Source: JBCCSZ01 sp039199225
Lineage (GTDB): Bacteria > Bacteroidota > Bacteroidia > Chitinophagales > Saprospiraceae
DNA length: 6,033 nt
Reading direction: 5' to 3'
Assembly: GCA_039199225.1 (NCBI GenBank)
Contig: JBCCSZ010000385.1
Location: forward strand, 1-6,033
Under the pieces are notes generated by a model, which was given only the letters and a program-made list of their open reading frames with translations, ran no database searches and was not told where the DNA came from. Every line of letters begins with the position of its first letter. Position 1 is the first letter of the stretch. The position numbers and the translations under genes are program-made. This document shows, piece by piece, positions 5,595 through 6,033 of this stretch.

Positions 5595-6033
5595 CTTGAT
5601 ATCTCCTTTAGATTGAGTTCTTTGGCCTCTCTCAAAATCTCTTTTGTTAGGCTTGCCATTTCCTGCTTCGCCTTCATGTCAGAATATTCATATACTCCCT
5701 TCCCTATTATACTAACCTCTGTGTAGGCTACCCTGCTATTAATCTTGGTTTTAAGAACTGGAATGTTAAATGAGGATTCGATCATCTTCAAAATTCCTTG
5801 ATGAACGTTTTTTACTTTAGTAAATTCATTTAGAATAAAGTAAGCAGGGATATTCGGCTTGAATTCTTTGGCCTCATTATACCTACTTATGAATTCCTGC
5901 ATAGTTCGGTAATCTTGTGCACCTGGGCGAATAGGAATAAGAAGCAAGTCAGAAGTTAGTATAACTCTAGTTGCCATTTTAGAAAGATTGGGTGTTCCGT
6001 CTATCAGGACTATATCGTAATCTTTATGAAGAC
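5591..6033 (-). CDS. parA: ParA/ParF-type partition ATPase, N-terminus beyond the right edge
   Basis: C-terminal 146 residues of a ParA-family (MinD/Mrp superfamily) ATPase that would move plasmid-like DNA over the nucleoid together with a site-binding partner. The frame enters from the right edge with the Walker B strand YDIVLIDGTPNL, followed by TSDLLLIPIRPGAQDYRTM, the segment after Walker B seen in short plasmid ParA/ParF proteins; an IDG form rather than IDTPP also fits the ParF-like group. The C-terminal INSRVAYTEVSIIGKGVYEY and the final helix with LTKEIL are typical of the family. The deviant Walker A motif and about 60-70 N-terminal residues are expected outside the window. The ATG at 5977 is internal, not the start, because Walker B lies before it. 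It overlaps the ribbon-helix-helix gene by 4 bases. Its composition is clearly more A/T-rich than the genes left of the tRNA, which suggests horizontal acquisition. Confidence 0.9.
   Translation of the reverse strand, partial: LHKDYDIVLIDGTPNLSKMATRVILTSDLLLIPIRPGAQDYRTMQEFISRYNEAKEFKPNIPAYFILNEFTKVKNVHQGILKMIESSFNIPVLKTKINSRVAYTEVSIIGKGVYEYSDMKAKQEMASLTKEILREAKELNLKEISR
5603..5609 (-). promoter_or_regulatory. Shine-Dalgarno of the ribbon-helix-helix gene
   Basis: AAAGGAG on the minus strand lies 8 bases before the ATG at 5594, inside the end of the parA frame. It is the only well-placed strong Shine-Dalgarno in the window; the chromosomal genes start without one. Together with the ATGA overlap it supports the start choice and suggests independent or boosted translation of the small protein. 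Confidence 0.65.

Noticed and set aside
5591..5977. ATG at 5977 as the start of the partition ATPase
   Set aside because: The frame continues to the right edge, and the Walker B strand lies upstream of this ATG, so the gene is truncated by the window rather than short.

Overview
The window looks like chromosomal DNA of a Bacteroidota bacterium, probably a Saprospiria-type lineage (Haliscomenobacter or Lewinella relatives). Three things point there. The proteins are of Bacteroidota type, especially the RseP protease and the iodotyrosine-deiodinase-like flavoprotein. Several intergenic regions carry the Bacteroidota promoter pattern (TTG, about 20 bases, TAnnTTTG). The chromosomal genes mostly start after A/T-rich sequence without a Shine-Dalgarno motif. 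The genus is an inference.

Positions 1-1218 (minus strand) hold mlaE followed by the first 153 codons of mlaF, the permease and ATPase of an MCE/Mla-type lipid transporter; the rest lies beyond the left edge. Divergent from it, on the plus strand, are an SDR oxidoreductase (1355-2056), an iodotyrosine deiodinase-like nitroreductase-family flavoprotein (2138-2806), and a TRIC/UPF0126 membrane protein whose start overlaps the flavoprotein stop by 4 bases. Next comes rseP (3636-4961), the site-2 intramembrane protease of envelope-stress signalling, with a good promoter of its own and a leader of about 150 bases.

At 4966-5213 lies a small tRNA transcription unit: promoter, a 5'-half tRNA-Leu copy (D arm and anticodon arm only), a complete tRNA-Leu(CAA), and a rho-independent terminator. 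To the right the base composition falls sharply (about one third GC by hand count, against about one half to the left). There a minus-strand pair encodes a ParA/ParF-type partition ATPase (cut by the right edge) and a small ribbon-helix-helix protein that overlaps it by 4 bases. I read this as the edge of an integrated plasmid-like or conjugative element at a tRNA-Leu locus; no integrase is visible in the window.

The observations most worth following are the half tRNA directly behind the tRNA promoter, with a compensatory base-pair change relative to its intact neighbour; the bacterial deiodinase homologue with its complete substrate-lid triad; and the plasmid-type partition cassette abutting the tRNA.
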